64,000 nt of DNA from Blastococcus sp. CT_GayMR19 (GTDB taxonomy: Bacteria; Actinomycetota; Actinomycetes; Mycobacteriales; Geodermatophilaceae), in assembly GCF_004570385.1 (NCBI RefSeq), contig NZ_SPQL01000003.1, positions 1 to 64,000 on the forward strand, given 5' to 3'. Of the stretch, positions 50,156-58,625 are shown piece by piece (position 1 is the first letter of the stretch; each line of letters starts with the position of its first letter). The translations under genes and the position numbers were made by a program. Under the pieces are notes generated by a model, which saw nothing but the letters and a program-made list of their open reading frames with translations, was not told the DNA's origin and ran no database searches.

Positions 50156-51021
50156 TGCGCCTGTTCGACTACCACCGGCCCACGACGGTCGGGGAGACGT
50201 CCGCGCTGATGGCCGAGCTCGGCGACGAGGCGGCCCTGCTCGCCGGGGGCACGTCGCTGATGAACCTGGCGAAGCTCGGGCTCGCCGAGCCCGCGCACGT
50301 CATCGCACTGCGGGACGTCGACGAGCTCCACGGGCTCGACGGGGACCCGGTCCAGGGTCTGAGGCTCGGCGCCATGACCACGCTCCGGGCCGTCGAGACG
50401 TCGGAGTCCGTGCGCGCGCTGGCTCCCGGCCTGGCCGAGGCGGCGCACCACGTGGCCACGGTCCGGATCCGGAACCAGGCCACGGTGGGCGGCAACCTGG
50501 TGCACGCCGACCCCAACCAGGACCTGCCGCCCATGCTCATGGTCTACGACGCGGTTGCGCGGATCACCGGGCCGGACGGCGTGCGGACGGTGCCGGTCGC
50601 GGACATGTTCGTCGGCTTCTTCGAGTCCGTCCTGGAGCCGGACGAGATCCTGGACTCCGTCTCCGTCCCCCCGTGCGCTCCCGGCCTGCGCAGCGGCTAT
50701 CTCAAGTTCCTGCCCCGCACCCAGGACGACTACTCGACGATCGCCGTCGCGGCCGGCCTCCAGGTGCGCGACGGTCGGATCACCCACGCCCGCATCGCCG
50801 TCGCCGGTGGTGGGTCGACCGCCGTGCGATGCCGCGCGGCCGAGACCGCTCTCGTCGGCAACGGGACGGACGACGCCACGCTGACCGCGGCGGCGGACAT
50901 CGTCCCCGGGCTGCTCGATCCCGTCGCAGACGGACGCGGGTCGAGCGGATACAAGCGCGACATGGCCAGGGTCTGCACCCAGCGGCTCCTGCAGCGACTG
51001 GTAGCGGAGGGAGCGGCGTGA
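50155..51021 (+). CDS. Molybdenum hydroxylase FAD-binding subunit
   Basis: A 288-aa CoxM-type flavoprotein. FAD contact motifs are LLAGGTSLMNLAKLGL and ATVGGNLVHADPNQDLPP, in the places of the usual AGGT and TxGG motifs. The C-terminal domain is of the CO-dehydrogenase flavoprotein type. ATG at 50155 overlaps the upstream stop; the stop overlaps the large subunit (GTGA). Confidence 0.92.
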   Translation: MRLFDYHRPTTVGETSALMAELGDEAALLAGGTSLMNLAKLGLAEPAHVIALRDVDELHGLDGDPVQGLRLGAMTTLRAVETSESVRALAPGLAEAAHHVATVRIRNQATVGGNLVHADPNQDLPPMLMVYDAVARITGPDGVRTVPVADMFVGFFESVLEPDEILDSVSVPPCAPGLRSGYLKFLPRTQDDYSTIAVAAGLQVRDGRITHARIAVAGGGSTAVRCRAAETALVGNGTDDATLTAAADIVPGLLDPVADGRGSSGYKRDMARVCTQRLLQRLVAEGAA

Positions 51022-53192
51022 CCGTCCAGTTGCCGTTCAGCCGGCCCGAGGTCCGCCACGAGGGCCACCTCAAGGTGACCGGTTCGGCGAAGTACACCGG
51101 TGACCACTACCCGCCCGGCCTGCTGCACGTCGCCTGCCTCAGCAGTCCGCACGCGCACGCACTGATCCGCGGTGTGGACACTTCTGGCGCGAGAGACCTG
51201 CCCGGGGTGCACGCCGTCCTCACCGGCGCCGACATCGGGGACGTCCGCTTCGGCCGGTTCCTGCGTGACCTCCCGGTGCTCGCCACCGACCGGGTCCGGT
51301 TCATCGGGCAGCGCGTCGCCGCCGTCGCGGCCGAGACGCGGGAGGCCGCCGAGGAGGCCGTCCGCCTGATCGACGTCGAGTACGAGGACATCCCGGCGGT
51401 GTACGACCCGCGCGAGGCGCTGACCGCCGATGCGCCGGTCCTCCACCCCGAGGCCGCCGGCTACCTCACCATGCGGGGCGATGGCCGGGAGCTGCCCGAG
51501 CACCTGAACCTGCAGGGCGACCTCGTCGCCGGCCGCTCCGAGGAGGAGATGGCGTCCGCGTTCGCCGCGGCCGACCGGGTGTTCGAGCACACCTTCCGCA
51601 CCCCGCGGCAGCACCAGGGCTACATCGAGCCGCACGGCGCCGTCGTGTGGTTCGAGGGCGACACCTGCCACGTCATCTCGACGAACAAGGCGCCGTTCAC
51701 CCTGCGGGCGCACCTGGCCACGGCCACCGGGCACCCGGCCGAGCAGATCGTCGTCTACAACCGGTTCATCGGGGGTGACTTCGGCGGCAAGGGCTTCTCC
51801 CTCGACGAGTTCGTCGCCTTCTACCTGGCCCGGGCCACCGGACGGCCGGTCCGTTCGGTGATGTCCTACGTCGAGGAGCTCAGCGGTGCCGGACCGCGCC
51901 ACGCGGCGGAGCTCACGCTGCGCACCGCGGTGAGCAGCGACGGCATCTTCCTCGCCCATTCCGCGGACGTCGTCTTCGACGGGGGCGCCTACGCCGCCGG
52001 GAAGGCCGCGCCGGACCTCGTGCCGCACGGCGGTCTGGACACCATGTCCGCCTACTCCATCGCCGCGACCCGCCACCGGTTGCGGACGGTCTACACCAAC
52101 TCCGTGCCCGGCGGGCACATGCGGGCGCCCGGCGAGGTCCAGGCCGTCTTCGCCGGTGAGACCCACGTCGACCTGATCGCCGGCGAGCTGGGGCTCGACC
52201 CGGTGGAGCTGCGGAGGCGGAACCTGCTCCGGCCGGGCTCTCCCGCGCCGGACGGGACCGGCGCGCAGTCCGCCGCGGGGGAGGTGCTGTCGCGGGCGGC
52301 CGAGGGGGTCGACTGGGCGACGCAGCCGACCCGAGGCCGGGGAACCGGGATCGCGGTCTACCGGCGCAAGGGCGGCGCCGGACGCGGCGGGGTCGTGCTC
52401 CGTGCACTGGCCCCCGACCGCTTCGAGATCGTCACCGGGGCGGCCGACCAGGGGGCCGGGACGGTCACGATGATCGCGCGGGTCGCCGCGACGGCACTGG
52501 GCGTCGACGAGTCGTGCGTCGAGGTGGTGCAGCAACCCACGGCCGTCGCCATGTTCGACCAGGGCGCCGGCGCCAGCCGGGTGACCCGGGTGCTCGGTGA
52601 GGCGGCGCGGCTGGCTGCGCTCGACATGCGCGACGTCCTGGCCGGCGACGTCCTGGCCGGCGCTGTCCCGGCCGGCGCTGTGCCGGCCTGTGCTGTGGAG
52701 TTCCCGGTGGAGGTGACCCGTGAAGCCGAGGCGCCACGCGGTGAGGCCAGCGACACCTTCGGTGCGGTCGCCGTGGAGGTCGAGGTCGACGAACTGACCG
52801 GGCAGATCACCGTCGTGCGGGCGGCTCTCGCGGCCGACACCGGAACGGTGATCAACCCGCTCTCGCATCGCGGGCAGCTGGAGGGCGGGTTCGCCTTCGG
52901 CCTCGGAGCGGCTCTCATGGAGGAGCTCCCGGTGGAGGACGGCCAGGTGCTGGCGGGCAGCCTGGGGGACTACAAGCTGCCCACGGCGCCGGACATGCCG
53001 CCCCTGACGGTGATCAACGTGGGGGACACGCCGGGCCCGGGGCCCTTCGGCGCCAAGCCGGTCGGTGAGTTCGGCAACCTCGGCGTCGCGCCGGCCATCG
53101 GCAACGCGGTGGCGCGTGCGGTCGGCGTCCGCCTGCAGCAGCTGCCGCTGCCGGCCGAAGCGGTGTGGGCCGGGCTCGCCGAACGGGCGTGA
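51018..53192 (+). CDS. Molybdenum hydroxylase large (molybdopterin) subunit
   Basis: A 724-aa subunit. Family motifs include VTGSAKYTGDHYPPGLLH, GQRVAAVAAETREAAEEAV, IGGDFGGKGFSLDEFVAF and, near the end, GAKPVGEFGNLGVAPAIGN with the likely catalytic Glu. The CO dehydrogenase loop with the Cys-bound copper (VAYRCSFR) is absent, so it is a xanthine/aldehyde/N-heterocycle hydroxylase-like enzyme. The substrate is not evident. A 15-bp tandem repeat adds a short Ala/Val-rich stretch in the C-terminal half. No cofactor-insertion gene is nearby. Confidence 0.9.
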   Translation: MTVQLPFSRPEVRHEGHLKVTGSAKYTGDHYPPGLLHVACLSSPHAHALIRGVDTSGARDLPGVHAVLTGADIGDVRFGRFLRDLPVLATDRVRFIGQRVAAVAAETREAAEEAVRLIDVEYEDIPAVYDPREALTADAPVLHPEAAGYLTMRGDGRELPEHLNLQGDLVAGRSEEEMASAFAAADRVFEHTFRTPRQHQGYIEPHGAVVWFEGDTCHVISTNKAPFTLRAHLATATGHPAEQIVVYNRFIGGDFGGKGFSLDEFVAFYLARATGRPVRSVMSYVEELSGAGPRHAAELTLRTAVSSDGIFLAHSADVVFDGGAYAAGKAAPDLVPHGGLDTMSAYSIAATRHRLRTVYTNSVPGGHMRAPGEVQAVFAGETHVDLIAGELGLDPVELRRRNLLRPGSPAPDGTGAQSAAGEVLSRAAEGVDWATQPTRGRGTGIAVYRRKGGAGRGGVVLRALAPDRFEIVTGAADQGAGTVTMIARVAATALGVDESCVEVVQQPTAVAMFDQGAGASRVTRVLGEAARLAALDMRDVLAGDVLAGAVPAGAVPACAVEFPVEVTREAEAPRGEASDTFGAVAVEVEVDELTGQITVVRAALAADTGTVINPLSHRGQLEGGFAFGLGAALMEELPVEDGQVLAGSLGDYKLPTAPDMPPLTVINVGDTPGPGPFGAKPVGEFGNLGVAPAIGNAVARAVGVRLQQLPLPAEAVWAGLAERA
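52631..52690. repeat. In-frame 15-bp tandem repeat in the molybdenum large-subunit gene
   Basis: Four adjacent 15-bp units (first two identical, next two altered) encode repeated D-V-L-A-G / A-V-P-A-G, with an extra partial copy after it. The reading frame is kept. Confidence 0.88.
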
Positions 53193-53247
53193 CGTAAGGC
53201 ACAATGGTCATACCTTTACCTCGGAGCGAGCACGAGGAGCACCGACC

Positions 53248-54513
53248 ATGTCGCAGGACGCCATTCCGTTCGACGAGTACGAAGCGGTCCGCAAGGCTCT
53301 GTACCAGCCGGCGCTGTCACGGACGCTCGACAAGCGGTCGTTCGAGGAGGGCAACCCGCGGGCCGGGATCCTCAGCCTGCTGCACGGGAACGAGCACCGG
53401 GAGCGCCGCCGGCTGGAGAACGCGCTGTTCCGGCGGCAGTCGCTCCTCGAGTACGAGCAGGTGCTCTTCCCGAAGGCGCTCGCCGAGGTGCTGGACCGGG
53501 AGGCGACCGGCCGGGTCGACCTCTTCTCCCTCGCCGGTTCGGCGAGCGTGGTGCTCGCCGCGCGTCGGGCCGGCGTGGACCACGACGGCAGCCCCGAGCA
53601 GCTCGCCGACCTCTTCGAGCACGTGAAGCAGATCGCGCAGGCCGCGGCGATCCACGACATCGTCGGCGACCGGGACCGGGTGCAGGCCGAGACGATCGCC
53701 TCGCTCGCCGCGTTCGACCGGGACTACGTCACGCCGTCCCGCCGCCGGCGGGAGGCCCTGCTCGACGCCGCGGAAGCCGGGGGGACGGACGACGTGCCCA
53801 CCGACCTGCTGACGGCGGCTCTCCGGCGCCTGCGCGAAGGTGACGACACGTTCGCCGACCACGCCCTGCTCGTGCGGGAGGTCGGTCTCTTCCTGCACGG
53901 CGGCAGCCACACCAGCGCGCAGACCGTCTGCAACGTCCTCTACTTCCTCTTCGGCCTCGACGGTGCCGGTCCCCGCACGGAGTGGCTCGACCGGGTGGCG
54001 GCGAGCCGGCTCGATGCCCAGAAGTGCGTGCACGAGACCCTGCGGCTGATCCCGACCACCCCGGAGATCAAGCGTTTCGCGGAGGAGGACGCCGAGGTGG
54101 GGGGCGTCCCCATCCCGTGCGGCGCCACGGTCGCGCTGGACGCCCGGGCGGCCAATCGGGACCCCGACCTCTTCGGGGCCGACCCCGACACCTTCGACCC
54201 CGACCGCTGGATCAGCGACGACGTCGTCCTCTGGGGCCATTCGTTCGGTGCCGGCCCGCACATCTGCATCGGGCGCAGCGTCGCGGGTGGGCTGCCGCTC
54301 AGCGGGGCGGCACTGCGGGACGGAGTCGGCGAGGAACACCTCTACGGGCTGATCGCGCTGATGGTCCAGGAGGTCGTCGCGCGCGGGGTGCGCCCCGACC
54401 CGGAGCAGGCTCCGGAGCGCGACCTCCGGACGTCGAGGGGCTCGCGGTGGCTGCGCTTCCCGGTCGTCTTCCCCGGGGCCGGCGCCGAACCGACGCGGGC
54501 AGGGATCCGCTGA
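53248..54513 (+). CDS. Cytochrome P450
   Basis: A 421-aa bacterial P450. The haem loop is FGAGPHICIGRSVAGG, with the Cys ligand; the ExxR motif is HETLRL; the I-helix oxygen-activation motif reads G-G-S-H-T where most P450s have A/G-G-x-D/E-T, so the acidic residue is His. It should hydroxylate a small hydrophobic substrate with electrons from the adjacent ferredoxin gene. ATG at 53248 has a gagg site. No ferredoxin reductase is nearby. Confidence 0.92.
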   Translation: MSQDAIPFDEYEAVRKALYQPALSRTLDKRSFEEGNPRAGILSLLHGNEHRERRRLENALFRRQSLLEYEQVLFPKALAEVLDREATGRVDLFSLAGSASVVLAARRAGVDHDGSPEQLADLFEHVKQIAQAAAIHDIVGDRDRVQAETIASLAAFDRDYVTPSRRRREALLDAAEAGGTDDVPTDLLTAALRRLREGDDTFADHALLVREVGLFLHGGSHTSAQTVCNVLYFLFGLDGAGPRTEWLDRVAASRLDAQKCVHETLRLIPTTPEIKRFAEEDAEVGGVPIPCGATVALDARAANRDPDLFGADPDTFDPDRWISDDVVLWGHSFGAGPHICIGRSVAGGLPLSGAALRDGVGEEHLYGLIALMVQEVVARGVRPDPEQAPERDLRTSRGSRWLRFPVVFPGAGAEPTRAGIR

Positions 54514-54527
54514 GGGACGGGCGGACC

Positions 54528-54722
54528 GTGGCGACGGTCGACGCGAACCGGTGCGTGGGGTCGGGCGACTGCGCGACCGTGGCCCCCACGGCCTTCGAGG
54601 TCGACGAGGAGACCGGGCTGGCGCGCGTCCTCCCGGGCGGGGCCTCGACCGACCCGGCGCAGCTGCAGCGGGCGGCGCACAGCTGCCCCACCGGAGCGAT
54701 CGCCCTGGCCGAGCTGTCCTGA
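54528..54722 (+). CDS. [3Fe-4S]-type ferredoxin
   Basis: A 64-aa ferredoxin. Cluster Cys residues are in CVGSGDC and SCPTGAI, with one usual Cys missing, as in 3Fe-4S ferredoxins that serve P450s. GTG at 54528 lies 15 nt after the P450 stop. It is the expected electron donor to the P450 next to it. Confidence 0.9.
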   Translation: MATVDANRCVGSGDCATVAPTAFEVDEETGLARVLPGGASTDPAQLQRAAHSCPTGAIALAELS

Positions 54723-54758
54723 GCCCGGTCCCCGTCCGGAGTGGGCGTCAGGGGCCGG

Positions 54759-55562
54759 TCAGCGCGGGGTGAGCCGGTAGGCGCTGGTCAGGTAGGACAC
54801 GTCGAGCTCGTCGCGCCCCCGCGTGTCGGCATGGGTGGCGAGGAGCTCGCGCACCTGTCCCAGGTAGGCGTCGCGCCCGGCGTCGTCCAGGAGGGCGATC
54901 CGGCTGCTGCTGGCGACCCGGCCGACCACGGCCTCGGGCGGCACGCGGTGCACCCAGCGGACGGTGCGGATGGTCACCTCGGCGTCGAGCTGGGCGGCGA
55001 AGGCGTCGACCACGGCCTGGTTGCCCTCGGGGCGGTCGCCCTGCTGGTCCCGGGCGTCAGCGGCGAGCAGCTGATCGAGCGCCGCGGCCCAGGGGGCGCT
55101 GTCCTTCCGCATGTGCCAGACGAACCCCACCGCACCGCCGGGCCGCAGCACCCGGCGGAACTCCCGGGCCGCGGCCACGGGGTCGAACCAGTGCGCGGCC
55201 TGCGCGGCCACGACGGCGTCGACGTCGTCGTCCGGCAGCGGCAGGTCCTCGGCCCGCGCCACGAGCGTGGGGACGCCGGGCAGCCGGGCGGTGAGCTGGG
55301 CCAGCATGTCGGCCGACGGATCGGCGGCGACCACGTCGTGGCCCGCGGCGAGCAGGGATTCGCTGAGCTGTCCGGTGCCGGCCCCGAGGTCGAGAATGCG
55401 CCGGCGCACCGTGTGCCCGTGCTCGCCGCCGGCCAGGAAGGCCACGAGCTCGGACGGGTATCCCGGGCGCCAGGCGGCGTAGTCGGCGGCGACGGCCCCG
55501 AAGGACCGTCCGCGCTCGGACCGGGCAGCGGCCCATCGGGTGTTCGCCGCGTCGGAGGTCAT
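54759..55562 (-). CDS. SAM-dependent class I methyltransferase
   Basis: A 267-aa methyltransferase. SAM-binding motif I is ILDLGAGTGQLSESLL; AADPSADMLAQL and AAQAAHWFDP follow as motif II and post-II; FRRVLRPGGAVGFVW is motif III. The substrate is unknown (ubiE/COQ5-like small-molecule type). The ATG at 55562 gives the usual length. Confidence 0.88.
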   Translation of the reverse strand: MTSDAANTRWAAARSERGRSFGAVAADYAAWRPGYPSELVAFLAGGEHGHTVRRRILDLGAGTGQLSESLLAAGHDVVAADPSADMLAQLTARLPGVPTLVARAEDLPLPDDDVDAVVAAQAAHWFDPVAAAREFRRVLRPGGAVGFVWHMRKDSAPWAAALDQLLAADARDQQGDRPEGNQAVVDAFAAQLDAEVTIRTVRWVHRVPPEAVVGRVASSSRIALLDDAGRDAYLGQVRELLATHADTRGRDELDVSYLTSAYRLTPR

Positions 55563-55594
55563 GAGCGGCAGGCTACGCAGGCCGCCCGTGGGGC

Positions 55595-55969
55595 TCATCC
55601 GCCGTACGGGCGGGTGATGATCTCGAGCTTGTGCCCGTTCGGGTCGTTCCAGTAGACGCCCCGGCCGCCGTCGTTCGTGTTGATCTCGCCCGGGGACCGT
55701 TCGAAGGGATCGGCCCAGAAGTCCAGCCCGCGCGCACGGATGCGCCCGAAGATCTCGTCGAACTCCTCCTCGGTGACCAGGAACGCGTAGTGCCGCGGAT
55801 GGATCTCGGGGTCGTCCAGGAAGTCCAGCGAGACGCCGTTGGCGAGTTCCACGATGGCGAACGGGCCGTAGGTCGTGGGTGCCGCCAGCCCGAGGACGTC
55901 GGCGAGGAAGGCGGCCGACGCCCGCTTGTCGCGGGCGGCGACGATGGTGTGGTTGAGCGAAACGGCCAT
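55595..55969 (-). CDS. VOC family protein (glyoxalase-like)
   Basis: A 124-aa protein with the paired beta-alpha-beta-beta-beta fold. Candidate metal ligands are His in LNHTIVAARD, Glu in VELANG, His in HYAFLV and Glu near KLEIITRP. ATG at 55969 has an aggag site. The reaction is unknown. It is intact, unlike the two VOC remnants elsewhere in the window. Confidence 0.88.
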   Translation of the reverse strand: MAVSLNHTIVAARDKRASAAFLADVLGLAAPTTYGPFAIVELANGVSLDFLDDPEIHPRHYAFLVTEEEFDEIFGRIRARGLDFWADPFERSPGEINTNDGGRGVYWNDPNGHKLEIITRPYGG

Positions 55970-56111
55970 CGGGGCTCCTGCCTGTGCCGGGGAACGCGTC
56001 CGTCGATCGAGCGAAGCACTGCGACAGCCTGACGGGAACGGCTTCTGCCGCGGCCTGGTTGACTGGTCGTTGAACGTTTGACAGTCAGTGAGCCCCCACG
56101 GAAGGACGGCC

Positions 56112-57140
56112 ATGCACCTCGGCGTCGACAGTTTCGTCTCGGCCGTGACCGACCCCGCCACCGAGCGGCTCATCGGGCCGGAGGAGCGGATGGCCGACCT
56201 GCTCGAGGAGATCGAGCTCGCGGACCGGGTGGGGCTCTACTCCTTCGGCATCGGGGAGCACCACCGGGAGGAGTACTACGACTCGGCGCCGCCCGTGATC
56301 CTGGCGGCCGCGGCGGCGCGCACGTCCCGGATCCGCCTCGGCAGCGCGGTGGCCGTCCTCAGCGCCGCCGACCCGGTCCGGGTGTTCCAGCAGTTCGCCA
56401 CCCTGGACCTCATCTCGAAGGGACGCATCGACCTGGTGGTCGGGCGCGGCTCGTTCACCGAGGCGTTCCCGCTGTTCGGTCTGAGCCTCGCCGACTACGA
56501 CTCGCTGTTCGAGGAGAAGCTCGACCTGCTCCTGCGCATCCGGAGCTCCGAGCGCGTCACCTGGTCGGGGCGGCACCGGCCCGCGCTGACCGGTCAGGGC
56601 GTCTACCCGCGGCCGCTGCAGGACCCGTTGCCGATCTGGATCGGCGTCGGGGGGACGCCGGAGTCGTTCGCCCGGGCCGGGCTGCTCGGTCTGCCGCTCA
56701 TGGTGGCGATCATCGGCGGGGAGCCGCGGCAGTTCGCCCCCCTGATCGACCTCTACCGCAGGGCCGGCGCGCAGGCGGGGCACCCGCCCGAGCAGCTGCG
56801 GGTGGGGCTGCACGTGTTCGGGTTCGTCGCGGAGAGCACCCAGGCGGCGTCCGACACGATCTACCCCGGCTGGCACGAGATGTTCACCAAGGTCTCGCGG
56901 GAGCGGGGATTCGCGCGGCCGACACGCGCCCAGTTCGACGCCACCAGCGGACCGGACGGCGCCTTCTTCATGGGCGACCCCGACACCGTGGCGCGGAAGC
57001 TGGTCCGGGTCTCCGAGCAACTCGGCGGCGTGGAGCGGGTCGCGCTGCAGATGACCAACCCGCGCCTGGCCCACGGCGATCTGCTCCGGGGCATCGAGCT
57101 GCTCGGCACCGAGGTCGCCCCGCAGGTGGCGGCGGTCTAA
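56112..57140 (+). CDS. LLM class flavin-dependent oxidoreductase
   Basis: A 342-aa bacterial luciferase-like protein using FMN or F420. Motifs include GLYSFGIGEHHREEYYDSAP, IRLGSAVAVLSAADPVRV and FQQFATLDLISKGRIDLVVG. The ATG at 56112 with a ggaagg site is preferred over the GTG at 56088. Such enzymes oxidise small organic molecules. Its regulator is not identified, although the upstream spacer has a short inverted GACTG/CAGTC pair. Confidence 0.9.
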   Translation: MHLGVDSFVSAVTDPATERLIGPEERMADLLEEIELADRVGLYSFGIGEHHREEYYDSAPPVILAAAAARTSRIRLGSAVAVLSAADPVRVFQQFATLDLISKGRIDLVVGRGSFTEAFPLFGLSLADYDSLFEEKLDLLLRIRSSERVTWSGRHRPALTGQGVYPRPLQDPLPIWIGVGGTPESFARAGLLGLPLMVAIIGGEPRQFAPLIDLYRRAGAQAGHPPEQLRVGLHVFGFVAESTQAASDTIYPGWHEMFTKVSRERGFARPTRAQFDATSGPDGAFFMGDPDTVARKLVRVSEQLGGVERVALQMTNPRLAHGDLLRGIELLGTEVAPQVAAV

Positions 57141-57216
57141 CGCGTCGAGATCGGCTCCCCGGCGGCGTCCTCCGGCGGGGGGACCGCCGTACGCCGCATC
57201 CCGGCGTGCGGGCCGC

Positions 57217-57522
57217 TCAGGTGTCGGCGCGCGCGTCCGCGACGACCTCGAACCACTGCGTGCGGTTGGGCTCCGCCTCGAGCCGCTCCAGCGTCGCCCG
57301 CTGCTCGAGGAACGCGGGGTCGTCGTGCCACGCCGCCCAGTCCTCCCGGCTCCGCCAGGTGCCGACGATGGTCCGCGCGTCCGGCTCGTCCTCCGGGGTG
57401 AGCAGCTGGCCGGAGATCCAGCCGGGGCGGCCCCGCGCGGAGTCGAATCGCTCCCGCATCGCCGCGTCCCATTCCTGCGCGCCGACCGGTCGGAGCCTGG
57501 TCGTGGTCACCACCGTCATCAT
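57217..57522 (-). CDS. ABM-domain protein
   Basis: A 101-aa antibiotic-biosynthesis-monooxygenase-like protein. Characteristic are VVTTTRLRPVGAQEWDAAM, GRPGWISGQLLTPEDEPD and VGTWRSREDWAAW. ATG at 57522 has a gggag site; ATG 57519 is an alternative. The function is unknown. Confidence 0.85.
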   Translation of the reverse strand: MMTVVTTTRLRPVGAQEWDAAMRERFDSARGRPGWISGQLLTPEDEPDARTIVGTWRSREDWAAWHDDPAFLEQRATLERLEAEPNRTQWFEVVADARADT

Positions 57523-57707
57523 CGTCACTCCCGATGTCCGAATCGTTCCCCGAGCCAGTCTGCGCCTGCCCCCCGGGTTGATCATCGCCTTCTTGCCGCC
57601 CCCCACGGCGAGCCCGCGCGTGTCAGCGGCAACAACTCGATGATCACCGCCCACAGATGTGCGCCGGAAGAGCAGCATGGGGGAGTACGGCTACGAGGAG
57701 GGGCGCG

Positions 57708-57863
57708 ATGAGCGAACAGCCGAACGTTCCGGTGCGGTCCGGCAGCGACGACGAGCCGCCGGGAACCCGACGAGAGCCCGACGCCGCACAGCACGGCGCG
57801 GTCCGCACCCAGGGGGAGACGGCCGTCGACGAGGCGATGGGAACCGGCGACAACGTCCACTGA
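57708..57863 (+). CDS. 51-aa hydrophilic hypothetical protein
   Basis: A disordered, polar peptide (QPNVPVRSGSDDEPPGTRRE) with a gaggagg ribosome site placed 6 nt before the ATG at 57708. It ends 17 nt before the next gene and is probably co-transcribed with it. The excellent ribosome site and non-random composition support coding status. Confidence 0.6.
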   Translation: MSEQPNVPVRSGSDDEPPGTRREPDAAQHGAVRTQGETAVDEAMGTGDNVH

Positions 57864-57879
57864 CCGGTCCGGGTCGCAC

Positions 57880-58536
57880 GTGCACCCCGCGCACCGCCCG
57901 GTGCGCGTCGAGGCCTCCGGCGTCCTGCTGGCCGGTGATCTCGCCGTCCCGGCGGGCGCTCGAGGGATGGTCCTGTTCGCCCACGGGAGCGGCAGCGGCC
58001 GGCACAGTCCGCGCAACCGGCAGGTGGCGTCCGGGCTGCACGACGCCGGGTACGGGACGCTGCTGGTGGACCTGCTCACCGAGGCCGAGGAGCGGATCGA
58101 CGCCGGAACCAGGGCGCTGCGGTTCGACATCGCGCTGCTCGCCGCCCGGCTCACCGACGCGGCCGACTGGCTCCGCGGGACGGAAGCGGCGGGCCACCTG
58201 CCGCTCGCCGCGTTCGGTGCCAGCGTCGGTGCGGCCGCCGCCCTGATCCTCGCTGCCGACCGTCCGGACCAGATCGCCGCGGTCATCTCGCGAAGTGGCC
58301 GTCCCGACCTGGCCGGCGACGCGCTGGGTCGCGTGGGGGCACCGACGTTGCTGATCGTGGGCGGAGCCGACGCCGCGGTGCTGGAGCTCAACCGCACCGC
58401 GGCCGCGCAGCTCGCCCCGCCCCACGCCGTCTCCGTCGTCCCCGGCGCGACGCACCTGTTCCCGGAGGAGGGCGCGCTCGAGCAGGTCGTCGTCGCCTCG
58501 GTCGACTGGCTCGCCCGCTGGCTCCCGGAGCGCTGA
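57880..58536 (+). CDS. Dienelactone hydrolase-like alpha/beta hydrolase
   Basis: A 218-aa hydrolase. The oxyanion segment is LFAHGSGSGRHSPRN, nucleophile G-A-S-V-G, Asp in VGGADAAVLEL, His in GATHLFPEEG. It is close in layout to proteins annotated as dienelactone hydrolases or phosphoribosyltransferase-associated hydrolases. GTG at 57880. The substrate is unknown. Confidence 0.86.
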   Translation: MHPAHRPVRVEASGVLLAGDLAVPAGARGMVLFAHGSGSGRHSPRNRQVASGLHDAGYGTLLVDLLTEAEERIDAGTRALRFDIALLAARLTDAADWLRGTEAAGHLPLAAFGASVGAAAALILAADRPDQIAAVISRSGRPDLAGDALGRVGAPTLLIVGGADAAVLELNRTAAAQLAPPHAVSVVPGATHLFPEEGALEQVVVASVDWLARWLPER

Positions 58537-58625
58537 GTCCGGGCGCCTGCCGTCCTGGTGGACGCCGCTGCCGGGGCACGTGCGGAGGACATGCCGGTGG
58601 GTCCCCAGCGGCGTAGAACTGGCGG

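Noticed and set aside
51018-53192. Carbon monoxide dehydrogenase large subunit
   Set aside because: The active-site loop with Cys that binds copper (VAYRCSFR) is absent, so only a general molybdenum hydroxylase call is supported.
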